Origin: an uncultured Streptococcus sp.
Lineage (GTDB): Bacteria; Bacillota; Bacilli; Lactobacillales; Streptococcaceae
Length of the DNA stretch: 30,025 bases
Assembly: GCA_902470035.1 (NCBI GenBank)
Contig: CABREZ010000004.1
Span: 1-30,025, forward strand
Reading direction: 5' to 3'
This document shows positions 7,604 to 14,770 of the stretch, one piece after another. How positions within the stretch are numbered: position 1 is the stretch's first letter; each line of letters begins with the position of its first letter. A program made the position numbers and the translations under genes. The notes beneath the pieces were generated by a model, which saw only the letters and a list, made by a program, of their open reading frames with translations, was not told the origin of the DNA and ran no database searches.

Positions 7604-7949
7604 ATAGATGAGCGAATGCTTTGATTTCTTCTTCTGACATGGATGAGTCGCAGCGAACGCTAACTTCCCCAGCTTCGACATGTAAAAATCCTGGGACAGT
7701 TGGAATACCATAGGTAGAACGGAAGGCTTGCAAAGCATCAAGTTGACTTGGTTCTTCACTATTAATGAAGTAGATATGAGCTTTTGTTTCAGCTACGACA
7801 GTTGCTAATTTAGCAGCGAACTTCCGGCAGTAAGGACAAGTCTTGCGTCCAATAAAGAAGGTTGCTGTTTCTTTTTGGTCGATGGCTTCTTGTGCACGCG
7901 CAACAGTGGTTACTTCAAGATCTTTAATATCTTCTAAAAATTGTTCCAT
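7602..7949 (-). CDS. Thioredoxin-like protein (bacteriocin transport accessory type)
   Basis: A 115-residue thioredoxin-fold protein with active-site CPYC in FFIGRKTCPYCRKFAAKL (about 32-49), the cis-Pro region GIPTVPGFL (about 80-88) and no signal peptide or membrane segment, so it is cytoplasmic. Streptococcal homologues are often labelled 'bacteriocin transport accessory protein', but no bacteriocin gene is near, so a general thiol-disulfide role is more likely. The CPYC centre resembles glutaredoxins more than classical CGPC thioredoxin. Shine-Dalgarno GCGAGGTAATCTC precedes the ATG. It is a single gene between the mutY terminator and the pgm terminator. Confidence 0.85.
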   Translation of the reverse strand: MEQFLEDIKDLEVTTVARAQEAIDQKETATFFIGRKTCPYCRKFAAKLATVVAETKAHIYFINSEEPSQLDALQAFRSTYGIPTVPGFLHVEAGEVSVRCDSSMSEEEIKAFAHL

Positions 7950-8017
7950 GAGATTACCTCGCTTTCTTATAAATCTAGTATGCCATAAAGGGCGAAAAAA
8001 AGCTGTATTTTGATACG

Positions 8018-8048
8018 AAAAAAGATGAGATTGGTTGATCTCATCTTT
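8018..8048 (-). terminator. Terminator of pgm
   Basis: On the minus strand, AAAGATGAGAT and ATCTCATCTTT form an 11-bp stem with a 6-nt loop, ending in a T run toward 8018. The hairpin is almost symmetrical. Confidence 0.8.
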
Positions 8049-8057
8049 TGTGGTTGT

Positions 8058-9776
8058 TTATTTTACAAAGGCATTGATTTCAGCTTCGATGTTAGCAATT
8101 TTAGCTTGAGAATCTTCGTTGCTTTCACCAACAACGGCAATGTAGAACTTGATTTTTGGTTCTGTACCTGAAGGACGAACGGCAATCCAAGAACCATCCG
8201 CAAGTGTGTATTTCAATACATCACTTGGAGGAGTCGTCAAGGCTGTTACAGTGCCATCAGATGTAGTAGATGTTTGTGCTTTAAAGTCTTCAACAACAGC
8301 GATGGCAGTTTCATTGAATTCTTTTGGACCGTTTTCACGGAATTTCGCCATGATTGCTTTGATTTGCTCAGCACCGTCAACACCAGAAAGTGTAACAGAG
8401 ATTGTCTTTTCAGCATAGTAGCCGTACTCTTTGTAGATTTCTTCGATACCATCTGCAAGTGTCAAACCACGAGAACGGTAGTAAGCAGCAAGTTCTGCAA
8501 CGACAAGGACAGCTTGGATAGCATCTTTATCACGTACGAATGGTTTGATCAAATAACCGAAGCTTTCTTCAAATCCCATCATGTAAGTGTGATTGTGTTT
8601 TTCTTCGAATTCTTGAATCTTTTCAGCGATGAATTTGAAACCAGTCAAGACGTTAAACATAGTTGCGCCGTAGCTTTCAGCAATCTTAGTAACCAAGTCA
8701 GTTGATACGATAGATTTGCAAAGGGCTGCGTTTTCAGGAAGAGTTCCAGCATTTTTGTGGGCTTCCAATATATACTTAGCCATGATGGCACCGATTTGGT
8801 TCCCTGAAAGGTTAAGGTAGCTACCGTCTTTTTGAAGAACTTCAACACCAACACGGTCAGCGTCAGGGTCAGTTGCGACAAGAACATCAGCGCCTACTTG
8901 GCGACCAAGTTCTTCAGCAAGTGCAAAGGCTGCTTGGCTTTCTGGGTTTGGTGATTTAACCGTTGAGAAGTCAGGGTCTGGAGTTGCTTGAGCCTCAACG
9001 ACCTGAACAGAGTCAAATCCTGCTTGGGCAAGAGCACGACGAGCCAACATTTCACCAGTACCATGAAGTGGAGTGTAGACAATCTTCATGTCTTTACCGA
9101 ATTCTTCAATCAAGGCTGGGTTGATGTTTACGTCCTTCACCTCTTTGAGGTATTCAACATCGACAGCTTCGCCGATAACTTCAATCAAGCCAGAAGCTTT
9201 TTCAGCTTCTACATCAGCGACTTCTACAGCGAAAAGATTGTCGATAGCACGGATGTAGGTAGTCAAAGCGTCTGCATCGTGTGGAGGCATTTGTCCACCG
9301 TCTTCACCATATACCTTGTATCCGTTAAACGGAGCAGGGTTGTGGCTGGCAGTAATCATGATACCTGCGAAACAGTTGAGGTGACGAACAGCAAATGAAA
9401 GTTCTGGAGTTGGACGGAGACTTTCAAAAATATACGATTTAATACCGTGTTTAGCAAGAACGGCTGCTGATTCAAAGGCAAATTCTGGAGAGAAGTGACG
9501 GCTATCGTAGGCGATGGCTACACCACGTTCTTTCTCATTTCCACCTTTTGATTCGATCAAACGAGCCAAACCTTCAGTTGCTTGGCGAACAACGTAGATA
9601 TTAATGCGGTTTGTACCAGAACCAATTAATCCGCGCATACCAGCAGTACCGAATTCAAGGTTTGTGTAAAAGGCATCTTCCTTTGTTTTTTCATCCATGC
9701 TTTCCAAATCACGACGAAGGTAATCTGGTAGGTCAGCGAAATCAGCCCATTTTTGGAAATTTTCTTGATAAGTCAT
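8058..9776 (-). CDS. pgm: Phosphoglucomutase / phosphomannomutase
   Basis: Interconverts glucose 1-phosphate and glucose 6-phosphate, supplying UDP-glucose for cell-wall and capsule polymers and lipoteichoic acid anchors. At 572 residues it is the long alpha-D-phosphohexomutase form typical of Firmicutes. Motifs in order: GTAGMRG near residue 44, the phosphoserine loop MITASHNPAPFNGYKVYG, the metal-binding DPDADRVG, the sugar-specificity loop with GFEESFG, and the phosphate-binding VRPSGTEPKIKFY at the C-terminus. Shine-Dalgarno AAGGAG lies 7 nt before the ATG. It has its own promoter and terminator, so it is monocistronic. Preference for glucose or mannose cannot be settled by eye, but glucose is usual. 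Confidence 0.95.
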   Translation of the reverse strand: MTYQENFQKWADFADLPDYLRRDLESMDEKTKEDAFYTNLEFGTAGMRGLIGSGTNRINIYVVRQATEGLARLIESKGGNEKERGVAIAYDSRHFSPEFAFESAAVLAKHGIKSYIFESLRPTPELSFAVRHLNCFAGIMITASHNPAPFNGYKVYGEDGGQMPPHDADALTTYIRAIDNLFAVEVADVEAEKASGLIEVIGEAVDVEYLKEVKDVNINPALIEEFGKDMKIVYTPLHGTGEMLARRALAQAGFDSVQVVEAQATPDPDFSTVKSPNPESQAAFALAEELGRQVGADVLVATDPDADRVGVEVLQKDGSYLNLSGNQIGAIMAKYILEAHKNAGTLPENAALCKSIVSTDLVTKIAESYGATMFNVLTGFKFIAEKIQEFEEKHNHTYMMGFEESFGYLIKPFVRDKDAIQAVLVVAELAAYYRSRGLTLADGIEEIYKEYGYYAEKTISVTLSGVDGAEQIKAIMAKFRENGPKEFNETAIAVVEDFKAQTSTTSDGTVTALTTPPSDVLKYTLADGSWIAVRPSGTEPKIKFYIAVVGESNEDSQAKIANIEAEINAFVK

Positions 9777-9811
9777 AGTGCAACTCCTTATTTCTATAAT
9801 TAATCGCTTAC

Positions 9812-9820
9812 ATTATAGCA
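9812..9820 (-). promoter_or_regulatory. Extended -10 promoter of pgm
   Basis: TGCTATAAT on the minus strand, a consensus extended -10, about 35 bp before the pgm start. The -35 position (TAGTTT) is poor. A cre-like sequence (9798-9813) overlaps its downstream edge; see findings. Confidence 0.65.
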
Positions 9821-9883
9821 TTTTTTTTCTGAAAAAACTATATTCAATAGCAATTGTTTTCAAATTTATATGCTGACTGTCCA

Positions 9884-9917
9884 CAAAAAAATCACACCTT
9901 CATTTGAAAAGTGTGAT
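9884..9917 (-). terminator. Terminator of coaB-coaC-panT
   Basis: On the minus strand ATCACAC...GTGTGAT forms the stem (inner TTC/GAA pairs continue it around loop AAAT) and runs into seven T. It stands about 13 bp after the panT stop. Confidence 0.85.
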
Positions 9918-9929
9918 AATCAGAATGCA

Positions 9930-10502
9930 TTACAATGAATTCTTAACTTTTGAGAGAGGTGGGATAATCGCTAGTGTCAGAATGACTGTGGCAAGGACCT
10001 CAATCAAAGAGTTGGTGGTTAAAACAGCACCGAGGAATGCTTGGATACCACCTGGATAATTTTTTGAAAAGAAGATGAAAATACCTGAAAGCACAAAGAA
10101 AGTGTTGGTGAAAGATCCAACCGCTGCAGCGATTGCCAATCCAGATTTATTATGGATCAACTTGTACACAAAGTAAGGGGTGATCCCAATGAGGATACGG
10201 GGAACCAGTACGATAATCAGAGAGTAAATGTTTCCTTTTTCAACAAAGGGACTGAATAAATAACTACTTGGTAGCTGAACGATGGTGTTGATGGTGAGGC
10301 TAAAGAGTCCCATCAAAAGTCCCAAGGTCCCACCAATACGAGGTCCATAGAGAATGGAGGCAATCACCACTGGAATATGGACGAAGGTAGGTGGAATTAG
10401 AAAGGGGAAGAATTGGAAGATCATGGTTGATGTAAAATGAATGGTCACCATGATAGCGAAGAAAATAGAAATTTGTGCAATGGATGAAGAAGATTTTCTC
10501 AT
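9930..10502 (-). CDS. panT: ECF transporter S component for pantothenate (PanT)
   Basis: A 190-residue, very hydrophobic protein with about six membrane helices (roughly 8-30, 34-55, 57-75, 92-115, 120-146, 155-182), typical of the substrate-binding S subunit of energy-coupling factor importers. It needs the shared EcfA/A'/T module encoded elsewhere. Its start overlaps coaC by ATGA, so it is translated with the CoA genes; that context is the main reason for the pantothenate assignment. I use ATG 10502 (MRKSSSSIAQ), not the longer in-frame start at 10574, which would lie deep inside coaC and add a non-membrane tail. Confidence 0.87.
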   Translation of the reverse strand: MRKSSSSIAQISIFFAIMVTIHFTSTMIFQFFPFLIPPTFVHIPVVIASILYGPRIGGTLGLLMGLFSLTINTIVQLPSSYLFSPFVEKGNIYSLIIVLVPRILIGITPYFVYKLIHNKSGLAIAAAVGSFTNTFFVLSGIFIFFSKNYPGGIQAFLGAVLTTNSLIEVLATVILTLAIIPPLSKVKNSL

Positions 10503-11038
10503 GATAGCGACTCCTGTATAGTAGTTAGAATGGTTTCGATGGAAGCTAAAGCGCCAGCCCCCTGATCGCCACAAGCTAGTATAGCTTCACGCGGTGGGAT
10601 GATTTGGTAGCCATAGCTTTTTAGGGTTTCAAGATTGTTTTGTGTAGCGGGGTGGTCCAGCATCTTGGTATTCATAGCGGGTGCTAGGAATTTCTTCACC
10701 TCAGACGGTAGGGCCAAAGCAGTGCTTGTTACGATATTATCTGCAAAGCCGTGGGCTAATTTTGCAATGGTATTGGCACTAGCAGGTGCGACTAGAAAGA
10801 GATCGGCCTCTTTCCCCAAGTCAATATGTTTGATTTGTTTTGGATCCTCTTCTGTCATGACCTCTACCAGGACAGCTTGTTTGGAGAGGACCTGAAGTGT
10901 TAGAGGGGTAATAAAAGCTGTAGCTGCAGGAGTCATCAGAACCTTAACATGGTGACCTAGCTTGGTCAATTGACTGGTTAGATCCGCCGCCTTGTAGGCA
11001 GAAATACTTCCTGTAACAGCTAGTAGAATATTGGCCAT
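10499..11038 (-). CDS. coaC: Phosphopantothenoylcysteine decarboxylase (CoaC)
   Basis: A flavoprotein of the HFCD family that decarboxylates phosphopantothenoylcysteine to phosphopantetheine. The 179 residues show the N-terminal FMN site AVTGSISAYKAADL, the active-site His in IKHIDLGKEAD (H71), the substrate-binding PAMNTKM motif (120-126) and the catalytic Cys in ACGDQGAGAL (C156). In most bacteria CoaB and CoaC are fused; here, as in other streptococci and enterococci, they are separate genes. It starts 5 bp after the coaB stop codon. Confidence 0.95.
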   Translation of the reverse strand: MANILLAVTGSISAYKAADLTSQLTKLGHHVKVLMTPAATAFITPLTLQVLSKQAVLVEVMTEEDPKQIKHIDLGKEADLFLVAPASANTIAKLAHGFADNIVTSTALALPSEVKKFLAPAMNTKMLDHPATQNNLETLKSYGYQIIPPREAILACGDQGAGALASIETILTTIQESLS

Positions 11039-11043
11039 AGGTT

Positions 11044-11730
11044 TTATCCTTTGTTTATAATGTGATGGTAGATTTTTTGAGCAATATCCAATTTCGTTTC
11101 GGCTATTTGAGTAGCATCTTTTGCAACTAAGTAAGCTCGATGCTTTCCGTCTTGAATTTCGCTTAAGTCATTGGCAACAATCATTTCTGCCTGATTCTTT
11201 TCGAGGCTTGCGCGAGCAACGGATAGGAGTTGATCCTGTGCAACATCAACCAGCAGTTTAAAGCCGATTAAGCGAATGTCAGGATTCCACGTTTTTACTA
11301 AGGAAATTAACTTAGGATTTTTCTTCAAAAAGAGAACCTGGTAGTCTTCCTCTGAAGAAATTTTCGATTCCTGGTTGGTTTGATGAAGAAAATACTCTAA
11401 ATTGCTAGCTTCTTTGACAGCCTGGAAACCTGACATATAAACGGGGCTGTAATCAGAGACAGCCATCGCGTGGATGAGCACCTGGTGAGTTGGAGTTTCT
11501 TTTTCAAGGACGGTTTGAAGTTCAGCGACATTTTTGATAAATATCTTTATTAAATGAGGATGTTCTTTAGGCTGAACCGCAGTTGGAGTTGTCACTAGAG
11601 TCACAGAAAATCCTGCCTCTAAAAAACGTTCGGAAATGATTTTTCCAAGTTGACCAGTGGAATGGTTGGTAATCGAACGAACCTGATCAATCTTTTCACT
11701 GGTTCCACCAGATGTAATCAAAATATTCAT
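11044..11730 (-). CDS. coaB: Phosphopantothenate-cysteine ligase (CoaB)
   Basis: Joins cysteine to 4'-phosphopantothenate. Family features in the 228 residues are MNILITSGGTSEKIDQVRSI (nucleotide-binding start), NHSTGQLGKIISE, and IGFKLLVD near the middle, with NDL at the CTP/substrate site. It matches the stand-alone CoaB type. It is first in coaB-coaC-panT, so the operon pairs uptake of pantothenate with two steps of its conversion to CoA. The bases before ATG 11730 (AATAAGCCT) contain no Shine-Dalgarno, and a promoter lies directly upstream, so the message may be leaderless. Confidence 0.93.
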   Translation of the reverse strand: MNILITSGGTSEKIDQVRSITNHSTGQLGKIISERFLEAGFSVTLVTTPTAVQPKEHPHLIKIFIKNVAELQTVLEKETPTHQVLIHAMAVSDYSPVYMSGFQAVKEASNLEYFLHQTNQESKISSEEDYQVLFLKKNPKLISLVKTWNPDIRLIGFKLLVDVAQDQLLSVARASLEKNQAEMIVANDLSEIQDGKHRAYLVAKDATQIAETKLDIAQKIYHHIINKG

Positions 11731-11736
11731 AGGCTT

Positions 11737-11765
11737 ATTTTACAAGAATTTTATATTTTAGTAAA
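11737..11765 (-). promoter_or_regulatory. Promoter of coaB operon, abutting the start codon
   Basis: On the minus strand: -35 TTTACT (11760-11765), 17 bp, -10 TAAAAT (11737-11742), then only six bases to the coaB ATG. The predicted transcription start falls on or beside the A of ATG. Confidence 0.5.
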
Positions 11766-11904
11766 GTCAAGAACACGGCTCTTACGATTGTTTGTAAAGG
11801 GGGTACAAAAGCGGTAGCTTAGACGATGAAGGGGCTCATAGTTATTTCGTATAGAGGGTTATAAGAAATTTGAATGAAGGCTGATAAGGTTCATTTTAAA
11901 GGCA

Positions 11905-11969
11905 AAATCCGAACGAATGGAAAAAGTTTGACATTTAAAATATATATCCTCGCAAAATTTCTGTATAAT
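11905..11969 (+). promoter_or_regulatory. fhs promoter region with PurBox-like site
   Basis: The 267-bp gap between coaB and fhs holds -10 TATAAT (11964-11969) about 29 bp before the fhs ATG. Its -35 position is non-consensus, and a TTGACA at 11928-11933 is too far away (30 bp) to pair with it. AAATCCGAACGAA (11905-11917) resembles the PurR-activator box of lactic acid bacteria (AWWWCCGAACWWT), about 65 bp before the predicted transcription start. A weak -35 plus an upstream activator box would fit activation by PurR (inference). I see nothing else recognisable in this gap. Confidence 0.45.
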
Positions 11970-11997
11970 AGGATTATAAAATAGTGAGGAGATTCAG

Positions 11998-13668
11998 ATG
12001 AAGACAGATATCGAGATTGCACAAAGTATTGAATTGAAACCAATCACAGATGTGGTAGAGAAATTGGGTATTCACTTCGATGACCTAGAACTCTATGGAA
12101 AGTATAAGGCAAAATTAACCTTTGACAAGATCCAAGCCGTTCAGAAGGAAGAACCAGGAAAGCTCATCTTGGTAACAGCGATTAACCCGACTCCAGCAGG
12201 AGAAGGGAAGTCTACCATCACCATTGGATTAGCTGATGCTTTAAATAAAATTGGAAAACAAACCATGATTGCCATTCGCGAACCTTCTTTAGGTCCAGTT
12301 ATGGGGATTAAAGGTGGTGCAGCTGGGGGTGGCTATGCCCAAGTTCTCCCTATGGAGGATATCAACCTTCATTTCACGGGTGACATGCATGCCATTACGA
12401 CAGCCAACAATGCTCTTTCAGCTTTGATCGACAATCATTTGCATCAAGGAAATGAGCTAGGCATCGACCAACGTCGGATTATCTGGAAACGGGTAGTGGA
12501 CTTGAATGACCGTGCTTTGCGTCATGTTTCTGTTGGTCTCGGCGGCCCTCTCAATGGGATTCCTCGTGAAGATGGGTTTGATATCACTGTTGCTTCTGAG
12601 ATTATGGCCATCCTTTGCTTGGCGACAGATATTGAAGACTTGAAAGGCCGTTTGGCTAATATTGTGATCGGGTACCGCTATTATCGTAGTCCAGTTTATG
12701 TCCGCGATTTAGAAGTGGAAGGGGCGCTTGCTTTAATCCTGAAAGATGCGATCAAGCCAAATTTGGTTCAAACCATCTATGGAACTCCAGCCTTTGTTCA
12801 TGGGGGACCTTTTGCTAATATTGCCCATGGATGTAATTCTGTTTTAGCTACCTCAACCGCTCTTCGTTTAGCCGATTACGTAGTGACAGAAGCAGGTTTT
12901 GGGGCGGATTTGGGAGCTGAAAAATTCTTGGATATCAAAACACCAAATCTCCCTGTTAGCCCATCTGCAGTGGTGATTGTCGCAACGATTCGTGCTTTGA
13001 AGATGAATGGTGGGGTTGCTAAAGAGGCTCTTTCTGATGAAAATGTAGAAGCTGTTCGTTCAGGTTTTGCTAACTTGGAGCGCCACGTGGAAAATATGCG
13101 TAAGTTCGGGATTCCTGTAGTGGTCGCTATTAATGAATTTGTCACAGATACAGAAGCTGAAATTGCAGCTCTGAAAGAGCTCTGTGCTTCCATTCAAGTT
13201 CCTGTTGAATTGGCGAGCGTTTGGGCTGATGGTGCTGATGGTGGGTTGGCCTTAGCAGAAACAGTAGTGGAGACACTTGAAACCAGTCCAGCCAACTACT
13301 CTCGTCTTTATGATAATGACCTTTCTGTTGAAGAAAAGATCACTAAGATTGCCCAAGAAATTTACCGGGCTGACAATGTTGTCTTTGAGAAAAAAGCCAA
13401 AACTCAGATTGCTCAAATCGTGAAAAATGGCTGGGACAAGTTACCAGTTTGTATGGCCAAGACCCAATATAGTTTTTCAGATGATCCAAGTCTTCTCGGG
13501 GCGCCAACTGGTTTTGACATTACCATTCGCGAATTGGTACCTAAGACTGGCGCAGGCTTCATTGTTGCTTTGACAGGTGAAGTGATGACTATGCCTGGAT
13601 TACCAAAACGTCCTGCTGCTTTGAACATGGATGTAGCAGAAGATGGTACTGCTTTAGGCTTGTTCTAA
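11998..13668 (+). CDS. fhs: Formate-tetrahydrofolate ligase
   Basis: Makes 10-formyl-THF from formate, ATP and THF, supplying one-carbon units for purine rings and initiator formyl-Met-tRNA. The 556-residue protein is full length. It has the P-loop PTPAGEGKST (64-73), REPSLGPVMGIKGGAAGGGYAQV with the conserved glycine-rich stretch, and the C-terminal VALTGEVMTMPGLPKRPAA. Strong Shine-Dalgarno GTGAGGAGA lies just before the ATG. It is monocistronic between its own promoter and a hairpin at 13680. Formate is plausibly supplied by pyruvate formate-lyase in anaerobic growth. Confidence 0.97.
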   Translation: MKTDIEIAQSIELKPITDVVEKLGIHFDDLELYGKYKAKLTFDKIQAVQKEEPGKLILVTAINPTPAGEGKSTITIGLADALNKIGKQTMIAIREPSLGPVMGIKGGAAGGGYAQVLPMEDINLHFTGDMHAITTANNALSALIDNHLHQGNELGIDQRRIIWKRVVDLNDRALRHVSVGLGGPLNGIPREDGFDITVASEIMAILCLATDIEDLKGRLANIVIGYRYYRSPVYVRDLEVEGALALILKDAIKPNLVQTIYGTPAFVHGGPFANIAHGCNSVLATSTALRLADYVVTEAGFGADLGAEKFLDIKTPNLPVSPSAVVIVATIRALKMNGGVAKEALSDENVEAVRSGFANLERHVENMRKFGIPVVVAINEFVTDTEAEIAALKELCASIQVPVELASVWADGADGGLALAETVVETLETSPANYSRLYDNDLSVEEKITKIAQEIYRADNVVFEKKAKTQIAQIVKNGWDKLPVCMAKTQYSFSDDPSLLGAPTGFDITIRELVPKTGAGFIVALTGEVMTMPGLPKRPAALNMDVAEDGTALGLF

Positions 13669-13679
13669 TAACAGTTTAT

Positions 13680-13705
13680 GAGGCTGGGACAAAAGTCCTA
13701 GCCTC
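13680..13705 (+). terminator. Hairpin downstream of fhs, also left end of the repeat
   Basis: GAGGCTGGGAC and GTCCTAGCCTC pair over 11 bp (one G-U) around loop AAAA. The following bases are TCAATTGTCTTTT, a weak tail, so termination is plausible but not ideal. Confidence 0.55.
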
Positions 13706-13854
13706 TCAATTGTCTTTTGATTGTCGAGCAAGACGCAGTGGCTGAGTGGGCTCTACTACGCTGGTTTCATCAGCTCTTACAGCCCTACTCAACTGTGCGG
13801 AGGTGGGACGACGAAATCGAATTCTAACGAATTACCGATTTCTGTCCCACTCTC
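13680..13854. repeat. Streptococcal intergenic repeat (MITE-like, GGGAC ends)
   Basis: About 175 bp of non-coding sequence with related inverted ends: GAGGCTGGGACA at the left and, on the other strand, GAGAGTGGGACA at the right. The right part (13803-13850) folds as a long hairpin: GTGGGAC/GTCCCAC, GAAATCG/CGATTTC and AATTC/GAATT around TAAC. I recall very similar elements in intergenic regions of several oral streptococci; only one copy is in this window. It contains no believable gene and separates fhs from the GNAT gene. Confidence 0.65.
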
Positions 13855-13871
13855 ATTTTTGTGTTTTGAGG

Positions 13872-13877
13872 TATAAT
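13872..13877 (+). promoter_or_regulatory. Probable -10 of the GNAT gene
   Basis: TATAAT lies 24 bp before the ATG. No convincing -35 is visible; the -35 position would fall at the right end of the repeat element. Confidence 0.4.
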
Positions 13878-13901
13878 AGAGAGATAGAAAGTGAGAACAA
13901 C

Positions 13902-14414
13902 ATGTTGAAGATACGACCAGTCACTCTTAAAGATGCTCCTGAACTTGTCAGGATTTATGCTCCTTATGTTGAGAAAATAGCCATCACTTTCGAATACCAG
14001 GTTCCGACAATTGAGGAATTTGAAGGGCGTATCGAAAAGATCCTTCAACGTTTTCCCTATTTAGTAGCTGAAGAAGACGGTCATATCCTTGCTTACGCCT
14101 ATGCGTCGACCTATTATGATCGATCAGCTTACGATTGGGCCGTGGAAGTATCCGTTTATGTGGATCAAGACCATCGTGGGCAAGGACTGGGTTCTCGTTT
14201 GTATAAGGCGTTAGAAATGGAATTGGAGGCGCGTGGTTATTTGCGGTTCTTAGCTTGTATCGCTCTTCCTAATCCAGCTAGTATTGCCCTGCATGAGAAA
14301 CAGGGCTATGTGAAAGTTGCTCATTTTCCTAAGATTGGCTATAAATTTGATCAATGGCATGATATCATCTGGATGCAAAAGACAATCGAAGGGCCTGTAA
14401 AACCCCTAATTTAA
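13902..14414 (+). CDS. GNAT N-acetyltransferase, phosphinothricin acetyltransferase-like
   Basis: A 170-residue acetyl-CoA-dependent N-acetyltransferase. The GNAT signature is clear: the beta4/motif A segment EVSVYVDQDHRGQGLGSRLY with acetyl-CoA loop HRGQGLG (about 96-102), then motif B with ALPNPASIALHEKQGYV. The N-terminal IRPVTLKDAPELVRIYAPYV and overall plan resemble the Pat/Bar family, whose members act on phosphinothricin, methionine sulfone or other small amines; the real substrate is unknown. I chose ATG 13902; an upstream in-frame extension would run through the repeat element. The Shine-Dalgarno is weak (GTGAG). It is monocistronic. Confidence 0.88.
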   Translation: MLKIRPVTLKDAPELVRIYAPYVEKIAITFEYQVPTIEEFEGRIEKILQRFPYLVAEEDGHILAYAYASTYYDRSAYDWAVEVSVYVDQDHRGQGLGSRLYKALEMELEARGYLRFLACIALPNPASIALHEKQGYVKVAHFPKIGYKFDQWHDIIWMQKTIEGPVKPLI

Positions 14415-14472
14415 AAAGCTGATGAAGCTTGGCTTTCCTCTATTTTTTGAGAAAAATTCTAAAGCGAGCCTC

Positions 14473-14502
14473 TTGACAGCTCATATAATGTCATGGTAGA
14501 CT
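14473..14502 (+). promoter_or_regulatory. Promoter of the small RNA
   Basis: -35 TTGACA (14473-14478, perfect), 18-bp spacer, -10 TAGACT (14497-14502) preceded by TGG, giving an extended -10. The predicted start is near 14509. Confidence 0.65.
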
Positions 14503-14508
14503 AGATTC

Positions 14509-14660
14509 ATGCGATGAGTCGATTGGCTCTTAGGAGCCTTTTGCGCTGAGGAGGTCTACATTCAATTGTAACGCAGGAGCGGACCTTGAACAGTTGTGTG
14601 AACCGGCTGTTCTCATCGAGAGATGCCTCGATCCCTTACCATTTGGTAAGGGATTTTTTT
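14509..14660 (+). ncRNA. Structured small RNA, asd-motif-like
   Basis: A region of about 150 nt with its own promoter and a strong terminator and no believable reading frame. Visible helices: P1 CGATGAG/CTCATCG (14512-14518 with 14612-14618) closing a multi-branch junction; P2 GGCTC-TTAG-GAGCC (14525-14538); P3 TGCG/CGCA (14542-14545, 14572-14575) capped by TACA/TGTA; P4 AACAG/CTGTT (14589-14593, 14607-14611). Size, multi-helix junction and presence upstream of asd fit the asd RNA motif of lactic acid bacteria, one member of which was detected as an independent transcript in S. pyogenes (from memory). Here asd lies almost 2 kb downstream behind other genes, which favours a trans-acting RNA over a riboswitch. 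Confidence 0.55.
14631..14660 (+). terminator. Terminator of the small RNA
   Basis: ATCCCTTACC and GGTAAGGGAT form a perfect 10-bp stem around loop ATTT, followed by a T run to 14660. It is among the strongest terminators in the window. Confidence 0.92.
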
Positions 14661-14673
14661 GTAGAAATTCATT

Positions 14674-14699
14674 GCAAGCAAATACATAAATTTGTTTGC
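14674..14699. promoter_or_regulatory. Inverted repeat overlapping the -35 of the DUF3137-lemA promoter
   Basis: Arms GCAAGCAAAT and ATTTGTTTGC match at 9 of 10 positions around a 6-bp centre (ACATAA). The right arm covers the first four bases of the -35 hexamer, so a bound protein would block RNA polymerase. The protein is unknown. Confidence 0.45.
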
Positions 14700-14724
14700 C
14701 ACTTATGACTACCGGTGATATAAT
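14696..14724 (+). promoter_or_regulatory. Promoter of the DUF3137-lemA operon
   Basis: -35 TTGCCA (14696-14701), 17 bp, extended -10 TGATATAAT (hexamer 14719-14724). This is a near-consensus promoter with a predicted start near 14731. Confidence 0.75.
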
Positions 14725-14770
14725 GATGTAAATAAATGGTTTCATTTGTGTTTGAAAGGAGATGGTTATA

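Noticed and set aside
8149..9398. Long plus-strand reading frames opposite pgm
   Set aside because: They are antisense shadows of a highly conserved gene, without ribosome-binding sites or recognisable domains.
11791..11809. Inverted repeat TTTGTA-7-TACAAA between coaB and fhs as an operator
   Set aside because: The arms are only 6 bp and AT-rich, and it is placed far from both promoters' core elements; such repeats arise easily by chance.
14530..14745. Minus-strand reading frame across the small RNA
   Set aside because: It runs through the terminator and promoter elements, has no ribosome-binding site and no recognisable protein features.
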